DNA from: Pseudomonas protegens CHA0
GTDB lineage: Bacteria; Pseudomonadota; Gammaproteobacteria; Pseudomonadales; Pseudomonadaceae
Reading direction: 5' to 3'
Assembly: GCF_000397205.1 (NCBI RefSeq)
Contig: NC_021237.1
Span: 4,093,001-4,157,000 of the forward strand
DNA: 64,000 nt
Every line of letters starts with the position of its first letter. Position 1 is the first letter of the stretch. The notes under the pieces are model-generated. The model was not told where the DNA came from. It was given only the letters and a program-made list of their open reading frames with translations, and did not search any database. Shown here piece after piece: positions 25,549-36,834 of the stretch. The position numbers were made by a program, and so were the translations under genes.

Positions 25549-26331
25549 ATGCACCTTCTCTACCCCAGCGACCCCTTCGACCCGAAGCGCCCGGACGAGC
25601 AGTACCTCGACGAATACCAGGCGATTCTGGCCGCCGGCCTGAGCGCTTCGCTATTTTCCTTCGAGGATTTCGAGAGCGGCAATTTCCGGGCGCGGCCAGC
25701 CCTCGAAGGAGGCACCCCGGTGCTGTACCGCGGCTGGATGCTGACGCCCGAAGGCTACCGCGAACTGGTGGAGCATCTGCAACGCCTGGGCGCCGTTGCC
25801 TTCACCAGCGTTGCCGACTACCGGGACTGCCATCACTTGCCCCAGTGGTATCCGCGGCTGGCCCGCTTCACTTGCGAAACCCGGGTGCTGGCGGCCGACG
25901 CCAACTTCACCCAGGCCCTGGCGGACCTCCACTGGCCGGGGTATTTCATCAAGGACTACGTCAAATCGCTGAACACCGGCAGCGGTAGCCTGGTGCACAC
26001 CCCCGCGGATATCGCGCCACTGATCGAACGCATGCGCCAGTATCGCGGCCAGATCGAAGGTGGTGTCTGCGTCAGGCGTCGCGAGGACTACCTGGATGAC
26101 ACCGAGCGCCGCTACTTCGTCCTCAACGGCCAGGCTTACGGTGCTAGCGGTGAAGTACCGGCGCTGGTGCACGAATGCGCGGCACTGATCGACAGTCGGT
26201 TCTTCTCGGTGGATGTGGTGTTGCGGGCCGACGGCGTACTGCGCCTCGTGGAGGTGGGCGACGGCCAGGTGTCGGACCGCAAGGAATGGCCAGCCCGGCG
26301 CTTTGCCGCGATGCTCGCCGGCGCCCTGTAG
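25549..26331 (+). CDS. ATP-grasp domain protein (DUF4343/R2K-type)
   Basis: A 260-aa cytoplasmic protein beginning MHLLYPSDPFDPKRPDEQYLDEY. ATP-grasp-like features are the lysine-bearing strand GYFIKDYVKSLNTGSGS, a mid-domain REDYLD segment and the C-terminal FSVDVVLRADGVLRLVEVGDGQVSDRKEW, which supplies Mg/ATP ligands. R2K-family enzymes are thought to ligate amino acids or peptides; the substrate is unknown. Start 25549 was chosen because family members begin in this way; longer in-frame starts run into the promoter of the neighbouring gene. Confidence 0.8.
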   Translation: MHLLYPSDPFDPKRPDEQYLDEYQAILAAGLSASLFSFEDFESGNFRARPALEGGTPVLYRGWMLTPEGYRELVEHLQRLGAVAFTSVADYRDCHHLPQWYPRLARFTCETRVLAADANFTQALADLHWPGYFIKDYVKSLNTGSGSLVHTPADIAPLIERMRQYRGQIEGGVCVRRREDYLDDTERRYFVLNGQAYGASGEVPALVHECAALIDSRFFSVDVVLRADGVLRLVEVGDGQVSDRKEWPARRFAAMLAGAL

Positions 26332-26339
26332 AAAGCCGC

Positions 26340-26882
26340 TTAGCGCAGCAAGCGGCGCAGCCCCGCTTCGAAAGCGCCCTCCAGCGCCTGCGCGCCCTCC
26401 CCGGCCAGGGCCAGCGCCAGGGCGTGGCCGTGGCTGTAGTCCACCAGCAGGTCGAACAGCGCCGGGTCTGCATCGAAGGCCCGTACTTCCTCGCGCAAGC
26501 GCTGGCTGAAGGTGGCCAGGGAGCCGCCGAACAGTTGCGGGTCACCGAGGACGCACAGGGTCAGCGCCGGATGGCGGCGGACCCGGGCCATGTACTCCCC
26601 CAACAGCGCCTGGATTCTTGCCTCGGGTGGCCACTGCGCTGCCGGCTCGGCCAGCGGCTCGGCGTGCACCCGCTCCACCAGCAGGCGCATCAGGTTGCGC
26701 TGGTCGCCCACGTGGTAGGCCACCGACATCGGGGTAATCCCCAGCTGCCGCGCCAGGGCCCGGCCACCGAACCCCTGGGGCCCCAGCTCCTCCAGCAGCT
26801 CCAGGCCCACGTCGAGAACCTGGTCCAGGCTCAGTTCACGCCCTGCGGCAGGGCGGCCGCTGCGCTTGGGCCGGTCAGTCAT
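26340..26882 (-). CDS. TetR-family transcriptional regulator
   Basis: A 180-aa repressor-type protein. The N-terminal helix-turn-helix is ELSLDQVLDVGLELLEELGPQGFGGRALARQLGITPMSVAYHVGDQRNLMRLL, with the variant Y-H-V in place of the usual YYHF. The C-terminal ligand domain is all-helical and unassigned. It overlaps the 3' end of the DHFR-like gene by 8 bp, so the two are co-translated and it probably regulates that operon. It is convergent with the ATP-grasp gene. Confidence 0.9.
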   Translation of the reverse strand: MTDRPKRSGRPAAGRELSLDQVLDVGLELLEELGPQGFGGRALARQLGITPMSVAYHVGDQRNLMRLLVERVHAEPLAEPAAQWPPEARIQALLGEYMARVRRHPALTLCVLGDPQLFGGSLATFSQRLREEVRAFDADPALFDLLVDYSHGHALALALAGEGAQALEGAFEAGLRRLLR

Positions 26883-27423
26883 GGACGGCGCCCCGCTCCA
26901 CCCGGTAGCGGGTGCTCACCAGCCCATCCGGATACCGCCGGGAATCGACGCAGCGCAGGTGCAGGTCCCGGGGCAGTGCGCCGAACAGGGGGCGGCCCGT
27001 GCCCAGCAGCACCGGCACCCGGGTCAGGGTCACTTCATCGATCAGCCCGGCCTGGAGAAAGGCTTGAATCAGGGTGCCGCCATCGATGTAGGCGGTTCTC
27101 CAGCCCTCGGCCCGCAACTGCGCCACCAGCGCCACCGGTTGCAGCGCGCTGATGCGTACTTTGCCCTCCAGGCGCTGCGGCACGTCCTGCGTACTGAGGG
27201 TGCGGCTGAGCACCACCACCGGCTTGTCGAAAGGCCAGGGGGTGAAACCCAGCACGCTGTCGTAGGTAGCACGGCCCATGACAATTCCGTCCACCGACGC
27301 CATGAAGGCGCCGTAGCCGTAGTCCTCACCGGACTCGCCACTGGGCAGCCAGTCGATGGCACCGTCGTTGCGGGCGATGAAACCATCGACCGAGGTGGCG
27401 ATGAATACCTTGCCGAATGCCAT
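26875..27423 (-). CDS. Dihydrofolate reductase/RibD C-terminal family protein (YyaP/YwjB-like)
   Basis: A 182-aa NADPH-binding fold. Motifs are KVFIATSVDGFIARNDGAIDWLP at the start, GIVMGRATYDSVLGF, KPVVVLSR, YIDGGTLIQAFLQAGLIDEVTLTRVPVLLGTGRPLFG and a C-terminal beta-strand. These stand-alone RibD-C proteins are annotated as DHFR-like, but a folate role is not established. Start 27423 (MAFGKVF) has GGAGGC upstream; the longer frame is dismissed. It is transcribed with the TetR gene. Confidence 0.9.
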   Translation of the reverse strand: MAFGKVFIATSVDGFIARNDGAIDWLPSGESGEDYGYGAFMASVDGIVMGRATYDSVLGFTPWPFDKPVVVLSRTLSTQDVPQRLEGKVRISALQPVALVAQLRAEGWRTAYIDGGTLIQAFLQAGLIDEVTLTRVPVLLGTGRPLFGALPRDLHLRCVDSRRYPDGLVSTRYRVERGAVHD

Positions 27424-27510
27424 GGGCGTTGCCTCCTGGGGGCCTAAACATACAGCGTATGATAAGCCGCTGCCGGGGCCACCTGGCAACCCTTGCCGAC
27501 ACCCTGGCGG

Positions 27511-28416
27511 TCAATCGCCCCCGGCATAGGCCGCCAGCCCCTGCACCAGCGCGGCGAAGGTCACCGCGCAGCGCGGGCTGTTGCGCAGGTCTTCATGCAT
27601 CGCCACCCAGGCTTCCAGGCTCGGTGCGAACTGCTCCGCCAGGACCCGCACCAGGCGTGGATCAGCTTCGGCCAGGCGTACCTGGCAGGCACCAATGCCA
27701 AACCCCGCGCGCAATGCCGCCAACTGCGCCAGGTCACTGTCACTGCGCCAGGCGAAGGCGCCCCGGGCCAGCATCGGGTACTGCTGTTGCAGGCGGCGGA
27801 TAAACGCGGTTTCACGGTCGAAGCCAATCAGGGCGTGCCCGGCCAACTGCTCCAGCGAGAGCGGCGTGCCCTGCTGCTGCAGATAGTCCCGGTGGGCATG
27901 CAGGCCCAGTTCGATGTCGGCGACCCGGCGCACCAGCAGCGCTTCCTGGGTCGGGCGGAACATCCGCACGGCAATATCGGCCTGGCGTTGCAGCAGGTCG
28001 TCGGCACGGTTGGACAGCACCAGCTCCACCACCAACTGCGGATGCTGCTGGCGCAAGGTGGCGAGAATCGGCGGCAACACCTCCACCCCGATGATTTCGC
28101 TGGCCGAGATCCGCACACTGCCCTGCACCCCGGCGCCATGGCTGCTGGCCACCCGGCGCAAGGCCGCCTCCCCCGCCGCCAGCTGCAGCAGGTAGGGCTT
28201 GAGCTCCAGCGCCGCTTCGGTGGCGGCGAATCCGTCGAAGGAACGGGTGAACAGCTTCAGGCCCAGGGCCGCTTCCAACTGGTCGATATGCCGGCCCACC
28301 GTGGGCTGGGTCAAACCCATGGCACGGCCGGCGGCAGACAGGGAGCCACTGTCCAGCACTGCGAGAAAGGTGCGGTACCAGTCCCAGTGGGGGGGAGTAT
28401 CCGTGGGGCTATGCAT
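27511..28416 (-). CDS. LysR-family regulator
   Basis: A 301-aa protein with the N-terminal LysR helix-turn-helix (WYRTFLAVLDSGSLSAAGRAMGLTQPTVGRHIDQLEAALGLKLFTRS) and a substrate-binding-like effector domain. It belongs to the group with short linkers and the IGVEVLPPILATLRQQHPQLVVELV strand. Start 28416 (MHSPTD) fits the family; an upstream extension to 28491 does not. It is divergent from the epimerase-type gene 92 bp away, its probable target. Confidence 0.92.
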   Translation of the reverse strand: MHSPTDTPPHWDWYRTFLAVLDSGSLSAAGRAMGLTQPTVGRHIDQLEAALGLKLFTRSFDGFAATEAALELKPYLLQLAAGEAALRRVASSHGAGVQGSVRISASEIIGVEVLPPILATLRQQHPQLVVELVLSNRADDLLQRQADIAVRMFRPTQEALLVRRVADIELGLHAHRDYLQQQGTPLSLEQLAGHALIGFDRETAFIRRLQQQYPMLARGAFAWRSDSDLAQLAALRAGFGIGACQVRLAEADPRLVRVLAEQFAPSLEAWVAMHEDLRNSPRCAVTFAALVQGLAAYAGGD

Positions 28417-28508
28417 TTTTTTATAGAAACCATCGAAGTCTGGGCAATTTCCATTTAGCCGAGGAACTCGCACTCTGCAAGCTCTGTTCATCCACGAGGA
28501 ACCCCGTC

Positions 28509-29471
28509 ATGCCCCAAGTAGCCTTGTTCGGCGCCATCGGCGCCATTGGCCAGAGCATTGCCCGGACCCTGCGCAGCCAGGGCCAGCCCTACCGCGTGGT
28601 GGGCCGCAGCCAGAGCAGCCTGCTAAAGGCCTATGGCGCCGACCCGTTGGCCGAGCCGGTCACCTGGGACCCCGACCAGCCCGCCTCGGTCGAGGCCGCA
28701 GCAGCCGGCATCGACACCTTGATCTATCTGGTAGGGGTGGACTATTGGCGCTTCGAACTGCACCCGCAACTGATGCGCCAGACCCTGGACGGCGCCATCG
28801 CCGCCGGGGTGCGCCGGATCCTGCTGATCGGCACCGTCTATCCCTACGGCATGGCTCGCAGCAACCCGGTGGCGGAGCAGCATCCGCGCCAGCCCAACAG
28901 CTTCAAGGGCCGCATGCGCAAGGCCCAGGAAGACCTGCTATGGAAGGCCCATGCCGACGGCAAGATCCAGGCCACGGTGCTGCGCCTGCCGGACTTCTAC
29001 GGGCCCGGGGTCGATAAAAGCCTGCTGCACGGCGCGTTCCAGGCCGCGGTCCAGGGCGGCACGGCGAACCTGGTAGGCCCCCTGGACCGGCCCCATGAGT
29101 TTGTCTTCGTTCCCGACGTGGGGCCGGTGGTCTGCCGCTTGATCCAGCAGCCCGAAGCCTTCGGCAAGACCTGGCACCTGGGCGGCGCCGGGGTCACCAG
29201 CCAGCGCGAGCTGCTGGAGCTGATCCGGCAGCACGGCGGTACCCGCTTCAAGCAGCGGGTGATCGGCAAGCCCCTGCTGCGCCTGCTGGGGCTGTTCGAC
29301 CCGCTGCTGCGCGAGATGGTGGAGATGCATTACCTGATCAGCTCGCCACTGATCCTCGACGACTCGGCCCTGCAAGCTCTGATCGGGCCGATCGCCAAGA
29401 CGTCCTATGCCCAAGGGGTGTGCCAGACGCTCGCGGCGAGCGCCAGTGCCCCTCAGAACGTGAAGCGGTAA
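28509..29471 (+). CDS. NAD(P)-dependent epimerase/NmrA-like short-chain protein
   Basis: A 320-aa extended short-chain dehydrogenase-type protein. The N-terminal Rossmann motif is degenerate (LFGAIGAIGQSIARTLRSQG, G-x-x-G-x-x-G). IYLVGVDYWRF, LLIGTVYPYGM and LRLPDFYGPGV follow as in NAD-dependent epimerases. The usual YxxxK catalytic pair is not in its standard place, so an oxidoreductase activity is uncertain. Its last 19 bp overlap the 3' end of the autotransporter on the other strand. It is divergent from the LysR gene. Confidence 0.85.
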   Translation: MPQVALFGAIGAIGQSIARTLRSQGQPYRVVGRSQSSLLKAYGADPLAEPVTWDPDQPASVEAAAAGIDTLIYLVGVDYWRFELHPQLMRQTLDGAIAAGVRRILLIGTVYPYGMARSNPVAEQHPRQPNSFKGRMRKAQEDLLWKAHADGKIQATVLRLPDFYGPGVDKSLLHGAFQAAVQGGTANLVGPLDRPHEFVFVPDVGPVVCRLIQQPEAFGKTWHLGGAGVTSQRELLELIRQHGGTRFKQRVIGKPLLRLLGLFDPLLREMVEMHYLISSPLILDDSALQALIGPIAKTSYAQGVCQTLAASASAPQNVKR

Positions 29472-32400
29472 CCGAGGTTGGCGGCCCAGGGCCGGTCGAT
29501 GTTCGAGCCTTCGCTGGTCTCGACCTCGGCATACACCTGATGCTGGCGGCTCAGCTCACCGGTCACGCCAACCCCGGCATACCAGCCACCGCCGTTGCCA
29601 TCGGGACGGCTGGCGATGCCGTTGGTGCGGACCTTGTTCTGCGCCGACAGATCCTCGACCCAGCCAGCCTTGAGATAGGGCTGCAAGCGTGTGCCATCTT
29701 CCAGCTGCAGGTTACGCCCGGCCCGGGCACCGGTGCGAATCTGGGTCGACAGCCCATCGCCGGGCTGCACCTGCAAGCCGTTGTCCAGGCGGTAGTTGTC
29801 GGAGCGGGCATAGAGCATGGAAACCTGCGCCTGGGGCTCGACGAACCAGCGGTTGCCCAGATCGATCTGCTTGCCGGCTTCCACCGACAGGCCCGCGCCC
29901 TTGCTGCGTGAATGCCCGGAGACCTTGGCGCCGTCGGTGCCCCATACATCCAGGCGGGTGGACCAGCGGTTCAGGGTCAGCAAGGTATCGGTATACCAGC
30001 CCGAGTCATCCAGGTAGGTGGCATAGCCGCCCAGGTGGTAGCTGTCGAGCTTGCCGCTGCCCTCGCCCTTGAAGTTGCGATCGGTCTGGCTGTAGCCGGC
30101 CAGCGCGCCAAGCACCAGGGTGCCACCGGCGGTGTCGAGCCGGGTGTCCATGCCCAGTTGCGTGCCCTGTACCTGTTGGGAAAACGTCCGGCCAACGCCG
30201 TTGTCCAGGGATTGCTGCTGGCCGAAACCACGGATCCACAGACCCTGGCGATCGGCCCCCTGGCGCAGGTCGCCGAGGCGCTGTACCAGGGTTGCCCGCT
30301 CGGCATCCCAGGTGGCCCGCAAGGTGGCAATGGCGCTGCTGTTGACCGCCGCGCTGGCGCCGGTGGAAAGGTTGTCCGGCCCCGGCGCCGGCTGGGTACG
30401 GCCGACGTTCACCAGGTTCCAGTTGCCCTGGGCATCGGCCGCAAGACCGTAGCGATAGGTCCCGGCATCCACTACCCCACCGCGGTTGGCCAGGCTGAAC
30501 GAACCCGGGCCGCCGGCGCTTTGCACCAGGGTCAGGCTCTGGCCCTCGGCCCCCGGTTCGCTGCCGGAGTTGCGCACCAGAATGTCGTTGTTGCCGGTGA
30601 CCTGGCCGCCGACGATCAACCGGTCACCCTGCGGCAGGCCCAGGTCGGTGTTCATGATGTAGTGGCCGTCGCCCTCGAGGTCGCCACTGACCTGCAACTG
30701 CTTGAAGGCCCCCGCCAGGCCGGGATCGGCGAACTCCACCACGCCGTTGTTGGCCAGGCGGGTGAGCTGGGAGTCGCCGCGCAGGGTCCAGACACTGCTG
30801 TCGTCCAGGCTCAGTTGGGTATCACGGCTGCCGCCCTTGATCGCCCCGTCCAGGCTGGAGTGGTCGGACAGGGACAGTTGCAGGCTGCCACCGTCCACCA
30901 GCACATCACCGAACAGGTTCGAGCGCACGGCGTCCAGTTGCACCGCACCGGCCAGCACCCCGCTAGCGCGGTCGGTGATCCACAGCGCGGTGCCCTGCTC
31001 GCCACCGCTGCGGCCCACCAGGCTACTGTCGGTAAAGCGCGTGGTCAGGCCACCGCCGTTGACCAGGATGCCGGCGCCGTCTTCGGTCTGGATATGGCTG
31101 GAGGTGACCTCCACATCGTTCACCACCCCGGCGCCAGTGGCGAAACTGACGATGCCATTGGCGTTGCTGCCGTTGGTGACCACCGTCGAGCCCTGGAAGC
31201 GGGTCGTGGCGTTGTTGCTGATGGCCAGGCCGTGAGCCTGCTCGCCGGCGGTCTGCACGTCGCTGTCCTGCAGCTCCACGCTGGCACCACGGCCCGAGGC
31301 GAACAGGCCATAGCCCAGGTCGCCGTGGGTGACGATGCTGCTGTTGCTCAGGCTGATGCTCGCCCCCGCCATGCGGGCCAGCGCCCCCACGGAGCCCCGG
31401 CCGCTGGTTTCGATCAGCACGCGGCTGACGTTGAACACCGCACCGGGGCTGTTTGTGGTGTCCGGCGAGGCGTACAGGGCATGGGAGTTGTCGCCAAGGG
31501 TGCTGATGGAACCACCGTCCATGGTGAACACGCCGCCACGGTTGTCGATGGCCACCGCACTCTGGCCACGGGTTTGCAGAATGCTGTCCTTGACGTCCAC
31601 CCGGGTGTTGCTGCCCGGCATCCAGATCGCCACGCCATAGTCGCCCAGGGCGGTGACCTGCACGCTGTCCAGATCGGCCGCGGCCTGGTCGGCGTTGACG
31701 TTGATACCGTTGCCATTCTGCGAGGTGATCCGGCTGTGGCTGACCACCGCCGTGCCGCCCGGTTTCTGGTACAGGCTGCTCAGGGTGATGCCGTCGCCCT
31801 TGGCATTGATGCTGCCGTTGCGAAAGGTCAGGGCGGCGCTGGTCACACCGATGCCACGGCCATTCTCGGCGGTGATGTCGACGCCATCGGCGCTGAGGGA
31901 GGAGCCGACCCCTTCCACGGCCACCGCGCCAATGAAGCCGCTGGACTGGATGCTGACGCGCTGCAGCTCGATGGCCGCACCATCGGCGACGCGGACCGCA
32001 TTGACCGAGCCGGTCGAAGTGGCGGTCAGGGTCAGGTCCGAGGCCAGGATGCTGGAGCCCTTGCCGGAGGCGGACAAGACATCGGCCTGGTTGCCCGAGG
32101 TGGTGATGGAGCCACCGGCCACCTGCACCTGGCCACCAGCGCTGGCCACCACGCCGCGGCTCTGGTTGCCGCTGGTGGTGATCTGCACATCGTTCAGGGT
32201 CAACTGGCTGCCGGCGCCGGTGGCCTGGGCCCCGGTGGCGAAATCCGAGCCGCCGGTGCTGATGGTCACGCCGCTCAGTTCGGCCTTGCCGCCGGCGTCC
32301 ACCTGCACGCCCACCACCGCGCTGTTGGGGCTGTCCGCCGTGGCCCGGATATCGTAGCCCTGGCCCTGCAACTGGTTCTGAGCGCCGCTGACCCGCACCG

Positions 32401-32584
32401 CCGGCCCACGGCCGGTGTAATCGACAGACGCCTCATCCAGGGTCAGGGATTCACCTTCGGGCGAGGACAAATCGATTTTTTCATAATCAGCAGCGGTTGC
32501 AGACTGAGTAACAAGCGTCATCAACGACAGCGCGGAGCTAACGGCGAGGCTTATCGTTTTCTTAACCAGAACCATAACTTTCAA
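29453..32584 (-). CDS. Pertactin-like autotransporter adhesin (type Va)
   Basis: A 1043-aa secreted surface protein. Signal peptide: KKTISLAVSSALSLMTLVTQSATA. The passenger (about 35-745) is built of imperfect beta-helix rungs with S/T/N/G-rich motifs such as ITSQNGNGINVNADQ, LQTRGQSAVAIDNRGG and VTNGSNANGIVSFATG, ending in a pertactin-type AC domain. The C-terminal 280 residues form the translocator barrel (GLWIRGFGQQQS, a GLSVEAGKQIDLG-type strand, final NLGYRFTF). There is no obvious cleavage site or RGD motif. It is divergent from a four-gene two-component cassette with 135 bp between start codons, so it is a candidate target of that cassette. A downstream ATG at 32575 is an alternative start. 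Confidence 0.93.
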   Translation of the reverse strand: MKVMVLVKKTISLAVSSALSLMTLVTQSATAADYEKIDLSSPEGESLTLDEASVDYTGRGPAVRVSGAQNQLQGQGYDIRATADSPNSAVVGVQVDAGGKAELSGVTISTGGSDFATGAQATGAGSQLTLNDVQITTSGNQSRGVVASAGGQVQVAGGSITTSGNQADVLSASGKGSSILASDLTLTATSTGSVNAVRVADGAAIELQRVSIQSSGFIGAVAVEGVGSSLSADGVDITAENGRGIGVTSAALTFRNGSINAKGDGITLSSLYQKPGGTAVVSHSRITSQNGNGINVNADQAAADLDSVQVTALGDYGVAIWMPGSNTRVDVKDSILQTRGQSAVAIDNRGGVFTMDGGSISTLGDNSHALYASPDTTNSPGAVFNVSRVLIETSGRGSVGALARMAGASISLSNSSIVTHGDLGYGLFASGRGASVELQDSDVQTAGEQAHGLAISNNATTRFQGSTVVTNGSNANGIVSFATGAGVVNDVEVTSSHIQTEDGAGILVNGGGLTTRFTDSSLVGRSGGEQGTALWITDRASGVLAGAVQLDAVRSNLFGDVLVDGGSLQLSLSDHSSLDGAIKGGSRDTQLSLDDSSVWTLRGDSQLTRLANNGVVEFADPGLAGAFKQLQVSGDLEGDGHYIMNTDLGLPQGDRLIVGGQVTGNNDILVRNSGSEPGAEGQSLTLVQSAGGPGSFSLANRGGVVDAGTYRYGLAADAQGNWNLVNVGRTQPAPGPDNLSTGASAAVNSSAIATLRATWDAERATLVQRLGDLRQGADRQGLWIRGFGQQQSLDNGVGRTFSQQVQGTQLGMDTRLDTAGGTLVLGALAGYSQTDRNFKGEGSGKLDSYHLGGYATYLDDSGWYTDTLLTLNRWSTRLDVWGTDGAKVSGHSRSKGAGLSVEAGKQIDLGNRWFVEPQAQVSMLYARSDNYRLDNGLQVQPGDGLSTQIRTGARAGRNLQLEDGTRLQPYLKAGWVEDLSAQNKVRTNGIASRPDGNGGGWYAGVGVTGELSRQHQVYAEVETSEGSNIDRPWAANLGYRFTF

Positions 32585-32719
32585 ACCTTTGCGTTAGAGC
32601 ACAAGAGGGTCGAAAGCCTGAAGTCAATAGGTGAACTAAAAAATGAGAATCTTCTTAAAGCCCCTGGCATTAAGAATATTCTGAAGAGGGATATAGATAG
32701 TTCTCCTTACTATGGGCCG
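32585..32719. promoter_or_regulatory. AT-rich divergent promoter region (autotransporter/kinase cassette)
   Basis: These 135 bp are markedly richer in A+T than the flanking genes, as is common for promoters of surface adhesins and their regulators. No exact operator could be defined by eye. Confidence 0.45.
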
Positions 32720-35557
<2,838 letters not shown>

Positions 35558-35559
35558 GC

Positions 35560-36834
35560 ATGCTCAAGCCCCTGCGAGTCCTGGTGCTGGACGACCATCC
35601 GATCCACTGCCTGCAGGCCCGGCACCTGTTGCAGGCGGCCGGGTTCGGCCGGGTGGACAGCGCCCTCGATGCGCGCCAGGCCCTGGCCATGCTGCACCGG
35701 CAGGTCTACGACCTGGTGCTGGTGGACCTGCACATGCCGGAAATGGATGGGGTGCAGTTCATCCATGCCCTGACCGGTGTCGACCAGGTGCCGATCCTGG
35801 CCATCGTCTCGTCCTGCTCGCGGCGGTTGATGAACAGCGTCAGCCTGATGGCCAAGGAGAAGGGCCTGGCGGTACTCGGCACCTTCCCCAAGCCCCTGGA
35901 AGCGATCCACGTCGAGCAGATCAGCGCCATCATCGGCAACAGCCAGGACCCGGTGCTGGCAGCCCGGCCCGAGCACGAGGCGGTGTTCGACCGCCAGGTC
36001 CTGGAGCGGGCCATCGAACGCCGCGAGCTCAAGGCCCGGTTCCAGCCCCGGCGCTCGCTGAGCACTGGCCGGATCGTCGGCGCGGAGGCCCTGGTGCGCT
36101 GGAACAGTCCGTCCTTCGGGCTGCTGATGCCGGACTCGTTCCTTGCCTCCATCAGCCGCTGCCAGCTGGACCATGCGCTGTTGCTGCTGATGCTCGACGA
36201 CGCCCTCCAGGCGCAGCAGCACTGGCAACGCCTGGGCCACCGCCTCAGCGTATCGGTGAACCTGCCCACCGGACTGCTGGACGACCCCGGCCTGCCCGAC
36301 CAGTTGCAGCAGATCACCCTCGCCTCGGGGCTGGCCACCAGCGATATCTGCTTCGAGCTGCTGGAAACCGAGCGGCCACTGTCCCCCGGGCAGTATCATA
36401 TGGGCGCCAGCCGCCTGCGCCTCAAAGGCTTCGGCCTGGCACAGGACGACTTCGGCATGGGCTACAGTTCCATGTACAGCCTGATCTCCACGCCCTTTAC
36501 CGAGATGAAGATCGACCGCCACTTCGTGCATGGCGCCGCAGCCGACGATGCCCGCGCCGCAGCCCTGGTGGCGGCGGTGCAACTGGGCCGGCAACTGGGC
36601 CTGGAAGTGGTGGCCGAGGGCGTGGAATCGGCCCGTGACCTGGAATTTCTGCGCCAGATTGGCTGCGACAGTGCCCAGGGGTATCTTATTTCCGCCGCAT
36701 TGGAGCTGGACGCCTTCACACAACTGCTGGGATGCACTGTTACTCCACCCTTTTCGTCACCTACCCGGCCCGCCTCCTCTCTCCCATGCCAGACATCCCG
36801 CTACGCCGCATCGCGAAAAACTTCCGACGATTGA
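35560..36834 (+). CDS. Response regulator with EAL (c-di-GMP phosphodiesterase) domain, PvrR/RocR-like
   Basis: A 424-aa REC-EAL protein. The receiver has acidic pair DD in VLVLDDHP, phosphoacceptor Asp56 (VLVDLHMPEMDG) and the KP motif (TFPKPLE). The EAL domain looks catalytically complete: EALVRW, VNLP Asn, ELLETE, DDFGMGYSS, MKIDRHF, VVAEGVES and CDSAQGYLIS, so hydrolysis of c-di-GMP is expected. No DNA-binding domain is present. Start ATG 35560 has AGAGGAAAG 10 nt upstream; a TTG at 35554 overlaps the kinase stop. It overlaps the next kinase by 49 bp, which implies tight co-expression. Confidence 0.93.
   Translation: MLKPLRVLVLDDHPIHCLQARHLLQAAGFGRVDSALDARQALAMLHRQVYDLVLVDLHMPEMDGVQFIHALTGVDQVPILAIVSSCSRRLMNSVSLMAKEKGLAVLGTFPKPLEAIHVEQISAIIGNSQDPVLAARPEHEAVFDRQVLERAIERRELKARFQPRRSLSTGRIVGAEALVRWNSPSFGLLMPDSFLASISRCQLDHALLLLMLDDALQAQQHWQRLGHRLSVSVNLPTGLLDDPGLPDQLQQITLASGLATSDICFELLETERPLSPGQYHMGASRLRLKGFGLAQDDFGMGYSSMYSLISTPFTEMKIDRHFVHGAAADDARAAALVAAVQLGRQLGLEVVAEGVESARDLEFLRQIGCDSAQGYLISAALELDAFTQLLGCTVTPPFSSPTRPASSLPCQTSRYAASRKTSDD

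Noticed and set aside
29912..32719. Very long open frame running in phase into the first hybrid kinase
   Set aside because: It is antisense to the autotransporter and has the low-complexity Gly/Ala/Val/His composition of GC-rich shadow frames. The kinase has a natural N-terminal membrane helix starting at 32720.
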